Positions 9,058 through 21,540 of a DNA stretch of 64,000 bases are shown in pieces. The stretch is from positions 186,001 through 250,000 of the forward strand of contig NC_018941.1 in the NCBI RefSeq assembly GCF_000304475.1, in the 5' to 3' direction. The notes below the pieces were generated by a model. The model searched no databases. It was given only the letters and a program-made list of their open reading frames with translations, and was not told the DNA's origin. Source of the DNA: Kazachstania africana CBS 2517. Its lineage: Eukaryota; Ascomycota; Saccharomycetes; Saccharomycetales; Saccharomycetaceae. Position 1 is the first letter of the stretch. The number at the start of each line of letters is the position of its first letter. The position numbers and the translations under genes were made by a program.

Positions 9058-11118
9058 ATGAATATTTTAGTTTACAACGGCCCAGGTACAACACCTGGGT
9101 CAGTAAGGCATGCAGTTGAGACGTTTCGTCAGTTTCTAGAGCCTTATTATGCAATTAATGTTGCCTCGCCAAAGGTTCTAGAAACTGAACCTTGGATAAC
9201 CAAGACCGCTGCCATTGTCTTCCCAGGTGGTGCTGATTTACCGTATGTGAGAGAGTGTAGACCATTCATGAATAAAATAAGAGATTATATCTATAAGTCT
9301 GGCGGATTATACATTGGCTTCTGCGCTGGTGGATATTTTGGCTCAAAGAGAGTTGAATTTTGCCAAGGCATTCCAAACATGGAGGTTACTGGTGGAAGAG
9401 ATCTACAGTTTTTCCCTGGAATAGCAAGAGGGCCTGCTTATGGAACCTACAAGTATAATAGTGAAGAAGGAGCCTGCGCTGCAAAACTTCTAGTTAATAA
9501 TGGCAATGTGGTGTACAATTATTTTAATGGTGGAGCCGTCTTTGTTGATGCAGATAAATGTGATAATGTAGAAGTTTTAGCTCATTATAGTGACAGTACC
9601 TCTGTTTCCTTTTCAGATAGTGTACCGTTTCATGGAAAACCTGCAGCAGTAGTGCTTTGTGAAGTAGGAAGAGGGAAAGCACTACTTACTGGAGCTCATC
9701 CAGAGTTTACACCTAAAATAATGGAACAATCGCAAGAGTCGGGCCACCTATCTCAGGCTATATTACAAGTTCTTAAAGATAATGACAAGCAGCGATTGCA
9801 GTTTTTGCAATATATCTTCTCAAAAGCTGGCCTACATTGTAATGATAGTTTTGGTGAAAATAAAAGACCTGATTTGACGCCACTATTGGTATGTTCAAGA
9901 GATAAAAGTAAGGTCGATACATTTAAAGATATGATAGTACAGAATATGAAGGACTTGGTCGAAGTCGACGGCCGTAGTGAGACATCGGGAGAAAGTAATA
10001 CGTTCAAATTTTACGAAGGATTCAATAGTCAATACGCTGTTGTTACTAATAGTTTAAGAGGCATTGATCCTGAAAATGCTCCTGTAAGTATAATATTTCC
10101 TAGTGTCGATGAGGGGCTACCAGACAAGTCTTTTATTTCACACTTTGATGTCCAGAAGTATTTTAAGCATTTGCACTCTCAAAATTCGTTGGGGTCACTG
10201 CTGCTTTATGGGGACGTTGTGACTTCAACAAGCTCTATGCTGAACCAAAACCATAGTTTTGTAAAATCAATGCCAGATAATTCAGTTCTACATGTTGGAA
10301 CTATTCAGGTCCTAGGTAAAGGTAGAGGAGGTAACGCGTGGGTCAATCCAAGAGGTGTGTCAGCTTCTACCGCTGTAGTTTCTGTACCCACACAATCTCC
10401 AACGACAGGAAAACCAGTGCCATTTGTATTTGTACAATATATCGCGATGTTGGCATATTGTGAGGCCATATTTTCGTATGGTGATGGATATGAGGATCTC
10501 CCCATAAGGATAAAATGGCCGAATGATCTTTACGCCCTAGATCCAAAATACTACCATAATAACAAGATGACATTGTTAGGAGGTGGGCTCAATTCGCATG
10601 CGGTTCCACTTCAAGAAAGAGAGCCAGCTTTTTGTAAAATATCGGGACTTTTGGTCAATACCTTCTTTGACATTGATAAATATATTCTTCTTTTGGGATG
10701 TGGTTTAAACGTTGACAATAATGGGCCTACAACATCTCTAAATGGATGGGTACGTCTACTGAACCAGGAGCGTGAGAATGCACATCTGCAACCCTTACCT
10801 CCGATCGAAATCGAAGTTCTTCAAGCTCTCTGTATGAACAGACTACAATCACTTCTGAAGAAGTTCATAGACTGTGGGGCTGAGGCAGTACTACCTGAAT
10901 ATTACAAATTTTGGTTGCACTCAAACCAAGTTGTAAAGTTAAGTGAGCATGGAAATGTATTGGCCAAAATAACAGGTATTACAGAGGATTATGGTCTCCT
11001 CATAGCTAAGGAACTTGTCATGGGAGGTGATTCAGAATTCACTGGGACAATATATCATCTACAGCCTGACGGTAACACGTTTGATATATTTAAAGGACTC
11101 ATCGCAAGAAAAGTGTAG
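9058..11118 (+). CDS. BPL1: Bpl1, biotin:apoprotein ligase
   Basis: Attaches biotin to a specific lysine of carboxylases (Acc1, Pyc1/2, Dur1,2, Arc1) via biotinyl-AMP. The 686 residues (690 in S. cerevisiae) have two parts. The N-terminal glutamine-amidotransferase-like domain has VFPGGADLPY near 57 and FCAGGYFGS near 92. The C-terminal BPL/LplA catalytic domain has the biotin-binding loop GRGRGG from about residue 420 and the catalytic KWPND from residue 486, followed by LLLGCGLNVDN. A small C-terminal domain ends the protein. The start is the first ATG, directly followed by the conserved NILVYNGPGT. Neighbours match S. cerevisiae, where BPL1 and RPO21 also converge. Confidence 0.97.
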   Translation: MNILVYNGPGTTPGSVRHAVETFRQFLEPYYAINVASPKVLETEPWITKTAAIVFPGGADLPYVRECRPFMNKIRDYIYKSGGLYIGFCAGGYFGSKRVEFCQGIPNMEVTGGRDLQFFPGIARGPAYGTYKYNSEEGACAAKLLVNNGNVVYNYFNGGAVFVDADKCDNVEVLAHYSDSTSVSFSDSVPFHGKPAAVVLCEVGRGKALLTGAHPEFTPKIMEQSQESGHLSQAILQVLKDNDKQRLQFLQYIFSKAGLHCNDSFGENKRPDLTPLLVCSRDKSKVDTFKDMIVQNMKDLVEVDGRSETSGESNTFKFYEGFNSQYAVVTNSLRGIDPENAPVSIIFPSVDEGLPDKSFISHFDVQKYFKHLHSQNSLGSLLLYGDVVTSTSSMLNQNHSFVKSMPDNSVLHVGTIQVLGKGRGGNAWVNPRGVSASTAVVSVPTQSPTTGKPVPFVFVQYIAMLAYCEAIFSYGDGYEDLPIRIKWPNDLYALDPKYYHNNKMTLLGGGLNSHAVPLQEREPAFCKISGLLVNTFFDIDKYILLLGCGLNVDNNGPTTSLNGWVRLLNQERENAHLQPLPPIEIEVLQALCMNRLQSLLKKFIDCGAEAVLPEYYKFWLHSNQVVKLSEHGNVLAKITGITEDYGLLIAKELVMGGDSEFTGTIYHLQPDGNTFDIFKGLIARKV

Positions 11119-11350
11119 TGCCTTAGATTTTTCAGAAGTATTAATTTACATTGTTACCTTGCAGTTTAAAATAAATCGTTAAATATATTGAATGCTTAAA
11201 TAAAAATATATACTATTTATAAAGCACGTACTTGAAATGTGCTAACCATTTTCTTTTTTAGTTGAAATTAGGACTATGATACAAAGTAAATTGAGGAGTA
11301 TGTTATGATAGTTTAAAAAAGTTGACATTATTGATAATAGATCAAGATGC

Positions 11351-14300
11351 TCATTGAGAACTATGTTCATCCTTTTTCTTGTCATCTTCCTCCCTAGGGG
11401 AATAAGAAGGAGATCTTGGACCGTAACTAGGTGACGTTGGGCTATAGGTTGGGGATGTTGGGGAATATGATGGGGATGTTGGACTATAGCTTGGTGATGT
11501 TGGGGAATAAGATGGAGATGTTGGACTATAGCTTGGTGATGTAGGAGAGTATGATGGAGAGGTTGGGCTATAGCTTGGTGAGGTTGGAGAATAAGATGGA
11601 GATGTTGGGCTATAACTTGGTGATGTAGGAGAGTATGATGGAGATGTTGGGCTATAGCTTGGGGATGTTGGAGAATATGATGGGGATGTTGGACTATAAC
11701 TTGGTGATGTTGGCGAGTACGATGGCGATGTTGGTGAATAGGCAGGTGAAGTTGGTGAGTAAGTAGGTGAAGTTGGTGAGAAACCTGGAGAGGATACACC
11801 ACCAAAACCTGGAGAGTTTGGTGTAGTTCCGTAAGCTCCAAATGGAGATGTTGCGCCACCGTAGTCGGCACCACCATAAGCGGTGAAGCCTCCTGCCATA
11901 GCGTCAGAGGCACCAGAGTCGACCAATGGGGAGAACATGAGCTCATCTTTGATATCCACATCAGTGTTCGCTAAACCACTATCAGTAGCATATGGAGTTG
12001 CACCACCTTCTTGACCATCTTCCAATTCTGTGATCTTTTGCTCTGGCATATATTTCACTAATGATTCTTCGTCAATCATTACGCCAAAAGCACCAGTACC
12101 AATAGGAGCCATTTGACCCAATAGGACATTTTCTGAGACACCACGACAGTCATCGAGTTCAGCAGATGCCCCAGCTTCGAATAAGATTTCCACTGTTTCT
12201 TCAAACGAACATCTCATTAAAGCACCTGTATTAGCCCTGTTGAAACCATGACGTGTAACAGATGTTAAGCCACCTTGACAGGTCATAACATCAACCAATA
12301 AAGCCATATGACGGTAATTGACGTAAGAACCATCAGATGCGATAACATTGTAGACTTCCTTGTAAAGAGCTGCACGACCGGCTTCAATACCCAGTACTTC
12401 CATTATATCGATGAAGGAATTTGTATAAATTCTTGTAGTATCGACACCTGGAATGGTCATAACTTCAGCCAAGTTGACACCGTCCGTTTCCAAGACCCAC
12501 TCAGGAACCTTTTGGAATTCTCCAGTTTTGCTTGGTACTTTACGGTCATACTTCATCATAACAACACGTTCTATATTCTCGACACCACGTAACGTAATAT
12601 TTTCAAGCATAGTGTTTTCGATCTTCTTTAACATATGATCTTCCTCAGCTTCAGTTTCGGCATCGAGACCCTTCGGACGAACAACACGGCAACGGATGAT
12701 TAATTTTTCGGCATTATCTTCAGACCAAATAACGAATAAATCCTTTTTGAATGTTTCTTTGATTCTTTCACCTACTTGACCCATAGTTAAATCTTTATCG
12801 TTCATTGCTGCACGATCCAATTCTAGACGTAATAGCCATGGGGATTGTTGATCCAAGGAGGCTTCCATTTCTTCATCCAACAAAGAGAAATGTAACTGAA
12901 TGATTTCTTCATCATCCTCAATGACAGTAGAACGTGGATCCGGATCGTAGTAAATTTCAGATGCAACAGTAACACTCTTCAACGTTGTATGTTCTATAGC
13001 AGATCTAATATATTTGGCCCTTTCTTGATCAGCTGCATATTTTTCTTCCAAGTACACAGTTAAAGAAGGTGTTTTCATGTTTTTGGCAACATTTAAAATT
13101 TCCTTTAAACGTGGAACACCAGAAGTGACTTTCTTTGATGCGACACCCGCAAAATGGAAAGTGTTTAATGTCATTTGAGTAGCAGGTTCACCAATAGATT
13201 GTGCTGCCAAAACACCAACCATTTCACCAGGATGAACGACGGAACGTAGAAACTGAGATTCGATGTTATTTATCACCCAGTCAAAAGATTCTTTAGTCAA
13301 TCTGTACTCTTGGATGACTCTACGAGTAGCCAAACGTGAACGAACCAAGCAGCAGAATAAGGTAATAGCATCCTGTTGAGCTTGTTGAACAATCTCGTTT
13401 TTGCCACGTAGGACTAAAAGTTTTTCTTGAAGTTCCCTTACGCCTTTAATAATGTCACGTATTGTTAAGTCAGAAGGTTTAGAATGATCAATTCTGAATG
13501 TTTGTTGAGCGTTTTGAATAATACGTCTAATATTAACAGGTAGTGGCCAGTTTGACTCACCATCAGTGAAAACCTTTCTTAAGAAGGCACGGTCTTCAAC
13601 CAATTGTCTATATTCTTCGTCCAACAAGACCTGAAGTTTCAAATCACCAGTGATTTCTGAACCAGATTCGAGTAGTGAAGGATCTAACGAATTTTCAACT
13701 TTTAGTAAATCAATTCTGTATCTTTTCTCGAAAGCAGCATCTGACCCTCCGATGGTATCCAGTGATTGCTTTTCGATGTGAGACGCATCGATACCATCTT
13801 CACCGTAAATAAATTGAATGATATTACCTAATGAATTTCTTGTAGTACCATCGTAATGAACCATAATATCTTCTAAGGCCTTAACCAAACGACGTTGAAT
13901 ATAACCTGTTTCTGCAGTCTTGACTGCCGTATCGATCAAACCTTCACGACCACCCATTGCGTGGAAGAAGAATTCTTGTGGTGTTAAACCTCTTAGGTAT
14001 GAATTTTCAACAAAACCCTTTGATTCTGGCGAATAATCATCTTTCGAGAAATGAGGTAGCGTACGATCAACGAAACCGTAACCAATACGTTTACCTTCCA
14101 CAGATTGTTGACCCACACATGCTGACATTTGAGCAATATTAATGAAAGAACCCTTAGAACCTGCACTTACCATTTGCTTGACGTAATTAGTGTCATTCAA
14201 ATTAACCTCGGCTAGACGACCTGCCTTATCTCTTGCTTCATTCAAAAAACGAACAACATTATCTTCAAAGGATTCACGTAATGTCATACCATGTTTAGCT

Positions 14301-16408
14301 GTCAATAAGTTTGCTTGTGCCTCCTTTGTAACTTCTTCGACCTTCTTTTTAGCTTCAGCAATTGTTTCGGTAATTTCTTTGATTGTTTCACCGTTAGCAA
14401 TGGTATCACCAATACCAGTTGAGAAACCATTGTGGAGTAACCAGAAGTTAACAACTTTTTGAATATTACCAAACAATCTAGAACACACTTGAGGACCCTT
14501 TTCTCTAGTGACAACGTGGATTAAACCACCGCTTGAAGAACCCACTGTTTTCTTATCGACAACACCAAAAATGATTTGACCGTCGATGATAAGCATACCG
14601 TTATCTTTTGGCGATAATAAAGTGGTGCCTTCATCGAAACGTTGTAAATGAATACCTTTTGGAATAGCAGCAGATAAAATTTGCTTACCAGTCCATAATG
14701 GCTTTGGTTTTAAGATAGCAGGTGTAGGAATGATCCCATCCCAGTCAGGGACCCAGTAAAGCATATTGAGAACATGATCGAATTCTAAGAAAGTATCTTT
14801 CAATGTTAAAATACGAATACCACATAACGTATCTTGCACGATACCCATACATGGTTTGTTGGATTGCGGTGAGACAATTTGCAATGGGACAGCACATAGC
14901 TGGGATAACTCCGCCCTTGTTTCCTCAGATTGAGGAACGTGTAAATTCATTTCATCACCATCGAAATCCGCATTATAAGGAGATGTAACTGAAAGATTCA
15001 ATCTAAAAGTAGAATATGGAACAACTTTAACTCTGTGAGACATCATAGACATTTTGTGCAAAGAAGGTTGACGATTGAATAGAACGGGATCATCATCCAT
15101 AATATGACGTTCAACTTTCCAGCCATATTGTAGTTGAATATCACCAGCTCTTTTACTGTATCTTAAATCTATACGATCACCATTATCACGAATGACATAC
15201 TTAGCACCAGGATGTTCGTTTGGACCGTTACGAACAAGTTGAGTTAATCTATCAATATTGTACGGCGTAACGACTTCTGGATAAGTTAAAGTTCTTGCAA
15301 TAGATTTTGGGACACCAACTTGATCTAGCTCTAAGTTTGGATCACCAGAAATGACAGTTCTCGCCGAAAAGTCCACACGCTTACCCATAAGATTTCCTCT
15401 AATACGACCTTCTTTACCCTTTAAACGAGCACGAATAGATTTAACAGGACGTCCGGATTTCTGCAAAGCTTGTGGTTGACCTGCAATATCATTATCCATG
15501 TATGTAGCAACATGAAATTGAAGTAAACTTTCTGCTTCTTCGATTGCATGATGAGGGGCACCATTATGTTCTAAAGTTTCTAGACTAATATTGGCCTTCA
15601 ATATATCGGCTAATTTGAAAGTTAAATCATCTTCACCTCTTTGGGATTCATTAAAAGAAATTGAAGGACGAACTGGTGGTGGTGGAACGGGTAGAACAGT
15701 TAAGATCATCCATTCTGGACGAGCGAATTCTTCATCGAAACCTAGCTTAGTAGAATCTTCTGGCGATATATGTTTGAAAATGTTTAATATTTCTTCAACG
15801 CCCAACACTCTTTGCTCAGGTTCTTCACCATCACTAGTAGCTTTATCTTTTTTCCAACTACCAACTAATTTTAACCCATCTTTACGAACGGTTGGCTGAG
15901 CATTACCACAACCACCTCTTGAAATTAGTTGAGTAGGATCATTTTCTGATGGTACGTCTGTTTCACAAATCATTTTAGTTTTACATAAACTCCAGACAGC
16001 ATTGAATCTCTTTTTGGGGTCTTTGATCTTGAGCACTTGGCGCATTTGTTCGTTATGTTCATCTAATAATAATTTACCGCAGTGCATACAAACGGATTCA
16101 CACACTTTTTTAATTTTGGAAATGAAACCAACGTGGAAGACTGGTTTAGCTAAATCGATATGACCAAAATGACCAGGACATTCATTCATACCTTCTTGAC
16201 AAGTCTGACATTTCAGATTACGGTCAATAGAACCGAGTCTAGGATCGTTTAATCCACCGATTTTTGCTCTTGTTTGCGTTTCATCCATAGTTTCTGGAAA
16301 TCTAACCTTTGCCACACTAATCGCTCTTACTTCTTCAGGAGAAAACAGACCAAACTGGACTTCCTTGACTGTACGTAATGGGGCACTTGAATATTGTTGA
16401 CCGACCAT
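11351..16408 (-). CDS. RPO21: Rpb1, largest subunit of RNA polymerase II
   Basis: Catalytic subunit of RNA polymerase II, nuclear. It has 1685 residues starting [21 protein letters not shown] use the ATG at 16408 because upstream in-frame sequence has only a TTG. N-terminal clamp zinc ligands ([17 protein letters not shown]) lie near residues 67-83. The active-site Mg-binding loop NADFDGD begins at residue 479, exactly as in S. cerevisiae. The funnel, trigger-loop region ([12 protein letters not shown]) and foot follow. The C-terminal domain begins at residue 1543 and has 18 heptads (the first FSPTSPT, sixteen of YSPTSP-S/T/A type, the last YGPRSPS), then a partial repeat and an acidic/basic tip ending EHSSQ. 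S. cerevisiae has 26 heptads, so this tail is short. Confidence 0.98.
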   Translation of the reverse strand: MVGQQYSSAPLRTVKEVQFGLFSPEEVRAISVAKVRFPETMDETQTRAKIGGLNDPRLGSIDRNLKCQTCQEGMNECPGHFGHIDLAKPVFHVGFISKIKKVCESVCMHCGKLLLDEHNEQMRQVLKIKDPKKRFNAVWSLCKTKMICETDVPSENDPTQLISRGGCGNAQPTVRKDGLKLVGSWKKDKATSDGEEPEQRVLGVEEILNIFKHISPEDSTKLGFDEEFARPEWMILTVLPVPPPPVRPSISFNESQRGEDDLTFKLADILKANISLETLEHNGAPHHAIEEAESLLQFHVATYMDNDIAGQPQALQKSGRPVKSIRARLKGKEGRIRGNLMGKRVDFSARTVISGDPNLELDQVGVPKSIARTLTYPEVVTPYNIDRLTQLVRNGPNEHPGAKYVIRDNGDRIDLRYSKRAGDIQLQYGWKVERHIMDDDPVLFNRQPSLHKMSMMSHRVKVVPYSTFRLNLSVTSPYNADFDGDEMNLHVPQSEETRAELSQLCAVPLQIVSPQSNKPCMGIVQDTLCGIRILTLKDTFLEFDHVLNMLYWVPDWDGIIPTPAILKPKPLWTGKQILSAAIPKGIHLQRFDEGTTLLSPKDNGMLIIDGQIIFGVVDKKTVGSSSGGLIHVVTREKGPQVCSRLFGNIQKVVNFWLLHNGFSTGIGDTIANGETIKEITETIAEAKKKVEEVTKEAQANLLTAKHGMTLRESFEDNVVRFLNEARDKAGRLAEVNLNDTNYVKQMVSAGSKGSFINIAQMSACVGQQSVEGKRIGYGFVDRTLPHFSKDDYSPESKGFVENSYLRGLTPQEFFFHAMGGREGLIDTAVKTAETGYIQRRLVKALEDIMVHYDGTTRNSLGNIIQFIYGEDGIDASHIEKQSLDTIGGSDAAFEKRYRIDLLKVENSLDPSLLESGSEITGDLKLQVLLDEEYRQLVEDRAFLRKVFTDGESNWPLPVNIRRIIQNAQQTFRIDHSKPSDLTIRDIIKGVRELQEKLLVLRGKNEIVQQAQQDAITLFCCLVRSRLATRRVIQEYRLTKESFDWVINNIESQFLRSVVHPGEMVGVLAAQSIGEPATQMTLNTFHFAGVASKKVTSGVPRLKEILNVAKNMKTPSLTVYLEEKYAADQERAKYIRSAIEHTTLKSVTVASEIYYDPDPRSTVIEDDEEIIQLHFSLLDEEMEASLDQQSPWLLRLELDRAAMNDKDLTMGQVGERIKETFKKDLFVIWSEDNAEKLIIRCRVVRPKGLDAETEAEEDHMLKKIENTMLENITLRGVENIERVVMMKYDRKVPSKTGEFQKVPEWVLETDGVNLAEVMTIPGVDTTRIYTNSFIDIMEVLGIEAGRAALYKEVYNVIASDGSYVNYRHMALLVDVMTCQGGLTSVTRHGFNRANTGALMRCSFEETVEILFEAGASAELDDCRGVSENVLLGQMAPIGTGAFGVMIDEESLVKYMPEQKITELEDGQEGGATPYATDSGLANTDVDIKDELMFSPLVDSGASDAMAGGFTAYGGADYGGATSPFGAYGTTPNSPGFGGVSSPGFSPTSPTYSPTSPAYSPTSPSYSPTSPSYSPTSPSYSPTSPSYSPTSPSYSPTSPSYSPTSPSYSPTSPSYSPTSPSYSPTSPSYSPTSPSYSPTSPSYSPTSPSYSPTSPTYSPTSPSYGPRSPSYSPREEDDKKKDEHSSQ
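11405..11782 (-). repeat. RPO21 CTD heptad array (18 x 21 bp, 42-bp superunits)
   Basis: Eighteen contiguous 21-bp units, counted by tyrosine codons in the + strand (exactly 378 bp). Through the middle of the array the codon for the seventh-position serine alternates between AGC/AGT and TCA/TCT types in neighbouring heptads, giving a 42-bp two-heptad period at DNA level. This indicates growth by duplication of double heptads. Confidence 0.9.
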
Positions 16409-17116
16409 GTTGAAATTTTTTTTGATATGTTTTAATTGTAAAAAAAAAAGATTTTTAATTGTTTTATAATGGTGTTTTAAATTGTCCAAAGATCGACCAA
16501 AAACTTGTTGTTTTTGATATTTTGCTTAAGTCTGATCGTACAATTGGGGATTATTCAGTATTAATTGAGTCAATTTTTAGTTTCTCTCTCCAAAAGAAAC
16601 CTAAAGAGTACTGCTGATATTGAATAGTCCACTAGGAAAACCAAATGGAAAAGGGAATTAATAGAATGAAGAACAGACAAAAAGTAATATCCTCAACTAT
16701 TTATTTATAGTTCTTCTAAACAAAATAGAAATTTGTTTCTTCTAAAAGCTTTTTTTTTGAAAAAACTGTTATCTAGCTAATGAAAGAAAAAACCAACCGG
16801 AAAACTTGAGGCTCCTTTCTCTTTAAAAGAAGCAAACGAACAAATAAATGAAATCCTCCCTTTCTGATCCGTCTTTACAAGTTGGTAAAAATGGTCTTAC
16901 TCTCTTAGATATAAAACTACTTGCAGTACTACGTCCTAAATTTTCATGTTTTTTTTTTCGTTTCTTGAATTGCCACCGTAATTTTCCAAGCGTGCAAAAT
17001 GACTAATTTTGAATGCGGGTAATGGCTGATTTTGTATGGTCAAGAGTCAGATATATAATGCTATTTACATGCAGTATTTCCAGTCATGGATCTTTGTGTC
17101 CCTTCGAGGAAGGCTA
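16409..17116. other. RPO21 promoter / SCM3 3' region
   Basis: 708 bp between the RPO21 start and the SCM3 stop. It has several poly(dA:dT) tracts (for example near 16441, 16750 and 16951), a Reb1 site at 17016 and a PACE variant with one mismatch (ATTGCCACC) at 16969-16977. No gene is seen. Confidence 0.65.
17016..17022 (+). promoter_or_regulatory. Reb1 site
   Basis: CGGGTAA core (flank TGCGGGTAATG), 608 bp upstream of the RPO21 ATG and just past the SCM3 stop. Reb1 sites both position nucleosomes and can roadblock readthrough transcription, so either role fits here. Confidence 0.55.
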
Positions 17117-17887
17117 TCAAATGCTGTCATCCGAACTCGAGGCCGTACTTTCAACGTCAGAGTCCGATTCCTCATCGGAGCTACTATTACTTGTAAAGCT
17201 TTCATCCGAGGAGTCTTCGCTAGCGTCACTCTTGGAAGCATCATCTTGCCACACGCTAAACTCATTATCCTCTTCACTGTCATCAGCACCATCACGACTT
17301 CCATCTGTAGTCGGTATTAGTCCCTTTAATGTACTTTTGTACCGTATTTTCTCATCTATGCTACCATTTTGACCTAGATTTCTTATATGGCCATTGTCTT
17401 CTAGAATTTCACCTTTCTGCAAATCAATCAAGTCACCTTGATCATCGAGGTTCTCATATTTATCGATGATATTATTCCACACAGTTTTCATTGTCTCATC
17501 AGCTTTCTTGTGTTTTGCCATAATTTCGTCATCCGATAATCGAGGAATCAGTACGTTTTCTTTCGACATGATGTATACTACGCCATTTTCTTTCAAAACT
17601 GGGATTTCATTATGTTTGACACCTCCACCTACTGAGACTTTTTTCTTAAAAGTCATTGATTCGGTAGTAGTATCTTGCAGTAGGGATTTGAGAGCGCCAT
17701 GCAGCGTTTTCAATGCTGAAGACTTCTTCCTCGTCTTCTTCGTATGCTTCTTGGCAACTTTGTTGCTATACGTTTTGGCCATAGATATATCGTTCTTATG
17801 TGTGTATGGAGCCTCTCGTAAACTTAGCTCAATTGTAGTATCTTTCCTGCATTGACTTTTTTTCCAGTGAGGCTTTACGCGATCCAT
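17117..17887 (-). CDS. SCM3: Scm3, centromeric nucleosome (Cse4) chaperone
   Basis: HJURP-family chaperone that deposits Cse4-H4 at the kinetochore. The conserved core is clear: KTLHGALKSLLQD near residues 60-72, then VVYIMSKENVLIPRLSDDE near 103-121, then the Cse4-binding helix region MKTVWNNIIDKYENLDDQGD near 131-151, and EDNGHIRNL. The C-terminal 60 residues are a Ser/Asp/Glu-rich acidic tail. The first ATG (17887) gives 256 residues; an in-frame ATG at 17782 would give 221, close to S. cerevisiae (223), so the N-terminal 35 residues are uncertain. Order SCM3 next to RPO21 and RGT2 is as in S. cerevisiae. Confidence 0.93.
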   Translation of the reverse strand: MDRVKPHWKKSQCRKDTTIELSLREAPYTHKNDISMAKTYSNKVAKKHTKKTRKKSSALKTLHGALKSLLQDTTTESMTFKKKVSVGGGVKHNEIPVLKENGVVYIMSKENVLIPRLSDDEIMAKHKKADETMKTVWNNIIDKYENLDDQGDLIDLQKGEILEDNGHIRNLGQNGSIDEKIRYKSTLKGLIPTTDGSRDGADDSEEDNEFSVWQDDASKSDASEDSSDESFTSNSSSDEESDSDVESTASSSDDSI

Positions 17888-18540
17888 ATTGATGAGCTTG
17901 CAAGTTCAGTATTCTATATAGTTCTATGTAAGAAATTATCAGGGTGGTAGGGCATGGATACAGTTATTTGTAGTGCAAGTAGTCACGATACACTCTCCCA
18001 TTCTGTTTTTCTGGTTTTGTTTACGTTTTATGTGTGTCTTTTGTGCTGTTGCTATTCCAAAGAGCAGCAATATTCATCAGACAAACCTGCTCGATCGACT
18101 CAATAGCTCTGTGAATTTCACCATCAAAGGGAAGCGAAATGCCATGTAAGAGGCAGGTATACGCATACACAGACCATCGAGTAAAGAGCATTGTCGTCTG
18201 TTCTCACAGCATGCCGAGTTTCGACCCTTGCAGCTGCTGCTGCCCTTGCATGGTAGAAGAAAGTATACTAATTTGTACAGTCTTGCTGCTGATTTCACGA
18301 CACGCAAAAGCTGAGCAATCTGTCTCATCCAGTGTGTGCCCGCGATGGAGTTCGAAAACGCTCTTGCGAAGTCTCTCTAATTTTATTTTCGTTATAGAGA
18401 AAATTTTATATAGTAACGGTAATAGATGAGTCTCTCGAGAGCTTACTCAGTCGTTCATGGTTTCGATAAAACCAAGCTATACATAGGATAACTACAGTAC
18501 ATATAACATTTCATGAGAAAACACTCAGTGATATAACACT
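17888..18540. other. Divergent SCM3 / RGT2 promoter region
   Basis: 653 bp with no supported gene. Less AT-rich than the neighbouring gaps around 18070-18360, where short open frames exist on both strands, but none has a plausible start, length or recognisable content. Part of the long upstream region likely controls RGT2. Confidence 0.55.
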
Positions 18541-20721
18541 ATGCAAAAAGATATACCAAAATTATCTAAACGTAGTATAATGTCAAAGTTGAGGTTTGTA
18601 CGACGGGAAAAATCGACAGAACAGACGAATCAGGTGAATAATAGCGATGGGGATGAGGAGTTGTTCGACAATCTCAATCTGCTGTCACAACCTCTGCCTC
18701 TACGATCTAATATAATGTCATCTCTGGTGGGGCTGTTCGTCGCAGTAGGTGGATTTTTGTATGGTTACGATACAGGATTGATCAATAGCATTACAGGTAT
18801 GCCATACGTCCTTCAACATTTAACACCAAATCATAGTTCCTTTTCGAATACTCAGTTATCAATCCTGGTCTCCTTTCTATCTCTGGGGACATTTTTCGGT
18901 GCATTGACAGCACCTTGGATTTCTGACATTTATGGAAGAAAACCAGCTATTATAGTAAGTACTGCCGTTATCTTCAGTATTGGTAATTCATTACAGGTCG
19001 CTGCAAAAAGTTTGACGCTACTTATTGTTGGTAGAGTCGTTTCAGGTTTTGGCATTGGTATCATTTCAGCAGTGGTCCCACTGTATCAAGCTGAAGCAGC
19101 ACAAAAAAACTTAAGAGGTGCAATCATTTCTTCTTATCAATGGGCTATTACTATAGGTCTGTTGGTTTCCAGTGCCGTCTCACAAGGTACTTATCGTATG
19201 GACTCAGCTGCTTCTTACAGAATCCCCATTGGTTTGCAATACGTTTGGTCCTCTGTCTTGGCAGTCGGTATGATCTTTTTACCTGAGTCTCCCAGATACT
19301 ACGTTCTAAAGGACGATATTAACAATGCAGCTATTGCTTTATCCTTTCTAAGAGGTATCCCCATACAGGATCCAAGATTATTAGAAGAACTAGTCGAAAT
19401 CAAGGCCACATATGATTATGAGGCATCTTTTGGCCCTGCTTCACTATTAGACTGTTTCAGGTCAAGTGAAAATAGACCTAAGCAGGTTCTCAGGATGTTT
19501 ACTGGGATAGCATTGCAAATTTTCCAGCAATTCTCAGGAATCAATTTCTTCTTTTATTACGGCGTTAGTTTCTTCAGCGAAACTGGTATACACAATAATT
19601 ATCTCGTTTCGTTCATCACATATTCTGTAAATATGCTTTTCAATATACCAGGAATGTTTCTAGTGGAATTTTTTGGTAGAAGAAAAGTTTTACTATATGG
19701 TGGTGTTTTAATGACAATATCCAATTTCATCATTCCAATTATTGATGCCACCGTCCCAACTTATGATGGTAGTAAGATCATGATAGCATTTGCATGCCTA
19801 TTCATAGCATCGTTTGCAGCCACTTGGGGTGGTGTTGTTTGGGTTATTTCGGCAGAATTGTACCCATTGGGTGTCAGATCTAAATGTGCTGCTATTTGTG
19901 CATCTGCAAATTGGTTCGCAAATTTCATTTGTGCATTCATTACACCTTATATTGTCAATTTAGGTGATGAAGCTTCAGAAACAAAATCTAAGATCTTCTT
20001 TCTTTGGGGCTCATTGAATGCAGTTGGTTTCATAATCGCATACTTAACAGTTTACGAAACAAAAGGTTTAACCTTGGAAGAAATCGATGAATTGTATAGA
20101 AAATCCCCCAGCTGTTTTGCGTCAACTAAATATAATGAAAAGATAAGAGAAAGGCCTGTGACGCAGGATACAAGACCAGCAGATGAGCTATTGAACGTTA
20201 TGAACTCATTTGCCATTGAGACAAATACTAGTAACATGTTTGGTATGAGCTCGCATCCATTCAAAAGTAACGCTAATAATAACAATAGCAGTAGTAATAA
20301 AATGAATACGGTACAACCGCCACTTGAAGAAATGACAAATGAACTCGTGATTACTGAAACCACGGATAAGAATTTTGTTGACCTTGGTAACGGGTTAGGT
20401 TTGAATACATACAACAGAGGACCGCCATCAATATCTAGTGATGAAGAAGATGACATCAGCTTCAAATATGAAGAAGGCAGGTCCTTTTCATTCCACACCT
20501 CTACGGAAGAGAGTAGATACAAAGATGATGTCAACACATACATGGCCAATTTAATTGACAGTAGTTCCAACAACACAAATCTATCATCCTCATTAAGAAC
20601 CAGTTTCTTAAAAACTACAGGTGATAGCAATGCTTTTAACATACGAACCAACATTGAAGAGAGCTCGCAAGAATCCATCAGTTCGCCAGCACAAAACTCA
20701 TCAACATCATCCACCAATTAA
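18541..20721 (+). CDS. RGT2: Rgt2/Snf3-type glucose sensor
   Basis: Plasma-membrane receptor of the hexose-transporter fold that signals extracellular glucose to Yck1/2 and the Mth1/Std1-Rgt1 pathway. The 726 residues contain the 12-helix sugar-transporter body with signatures [10 protein letters not shown] near 76, a GRxS-type [10 protein letters not shown] near 164, PESPRYYVL near 249 and [11 protein letters not shown] near 379. A long cytosolic tail of about 220 residues follows. One copy of the sensor tail motif ([19 protein letters not shown], from about residue 611) marks it as a sensor. Having one copy favours Rgt2 over Snf3, which has two in S. cerevisiae, and synteny with ARF2-RPL35B-RDI1 agrees. 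The tail is Ser/Asn-rich and disordered. Confidence 0.93.
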   Translation: MQKDIPKLSKRSIMSKLRFVRREKSTEQTNQVNNSDGDEELFDNLNLLSQPLPLRSNIMSSLVGLFVAVGGFLYGYDTGLINSITGMPYVLQHLTPNHSSFSNTQLSILVSFLSLGTFFGALTAPWISDIYGRKPAIIVSTAVIFSIGNSLQVAAKSLTLLIVGRVVSGFGIGIISAVVPLYQAEAAQKNLRGAIISSYQWAITIGLLVSSAVSQGTYRMDSAASYRIPIGLQYVWSSVLAVGMIFLPESPRYYVLKDDINNAAIALSFLRGIPIQDPRLLEELVEIKATYDYEASFGPASLLDCFRSSENRPKQVLRMFTGIALQIFQQFSGINFFFYYGVSFFSETGIHNNYLVSFITYSVNMLFNIPGMFLVEFFGRRKVLLYGGVLMTISNFIIPIIDATVPTYDGSKIMIAFACLFIASFAATWGGVVWVISAELYPLGVRSKCAAICASANWFANFICAFITPYIVNLGDEASETKSKIFFLWGSLNAVGFIIAYLTVYETKGLTLEEIDELYRKSPSCFASTKYNEKIRERPVTQDTRPADELLNVMNSFAIETNTSNMFGMSSHPFKSNANNNNSSSNKMNTVQPPLEEMTNELVITETTDKNFVDLGNGLGLNTYNRGPPSISSDEEDDISFKYEEGRSFSFHTSTEESRYKDDVNTYMANLIDSSSNNTNLSSSLRTSFLKTTGDSNAFNIRTNIEESSQESISSPAQNSSTSSTN

Positions 20722-20821
20722 TTAACATTCATTCAAGATAACACATCATTTATACATATCATTATACAATTTTATACATTCATGCACTCATTTAATTACT
20801 CATTCGACCTGTATGGGCATG

Positions 20822-20828
20822 CGGGTAA
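20822..20828 (+). promoter_or_regulatory. Reb1 site upstream of ARF2
   Basis: CGGGTAA, 167 bp upstream of the ARF2 ATG, in the 273-bp gap after RGT2. A usual distance for a Reb1-defined promoter. Confidence 0.65.
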
Positions 20829-20949
20829 TTTTAAATTTCAATTCAATTACTCGCCGTTCCTTTGAATACCGTGGTGAATTGCAAAATAAGACGAATCGAA
20901 AACCGAGAGTTGAAACAAACAGACAATATTTATGGTAATAGATTGTTAG

Positions 20950-21540
<591 letters not shown>

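Noticed and set aside
11405..11782. CRISPR-like array
   Set aside because: Contiguous 21-bp coding repeats without spacers, in a eukaryotic gene.
11242..11961. His/Gln/Leu-rich frame of 239 codons on the minus strand
   Set aside because: Alternate frame of the RPO21 heptad repeat; the repetitive composition is a by-product of the CTD coding sequence.
16409..16489. 27-residue extension of Rpb1
   Set aside because: Begins with TTG in an A-rich leader; the conserved N-terminus MVGQQYSS starts at 16408.
20052..20717. Leu/Val/Ser-rich antisense frame of 221 codons
   Set aside because: Antisense to the Ser/Asn/Glu-rich tail of RGT2; no independent start or motif.
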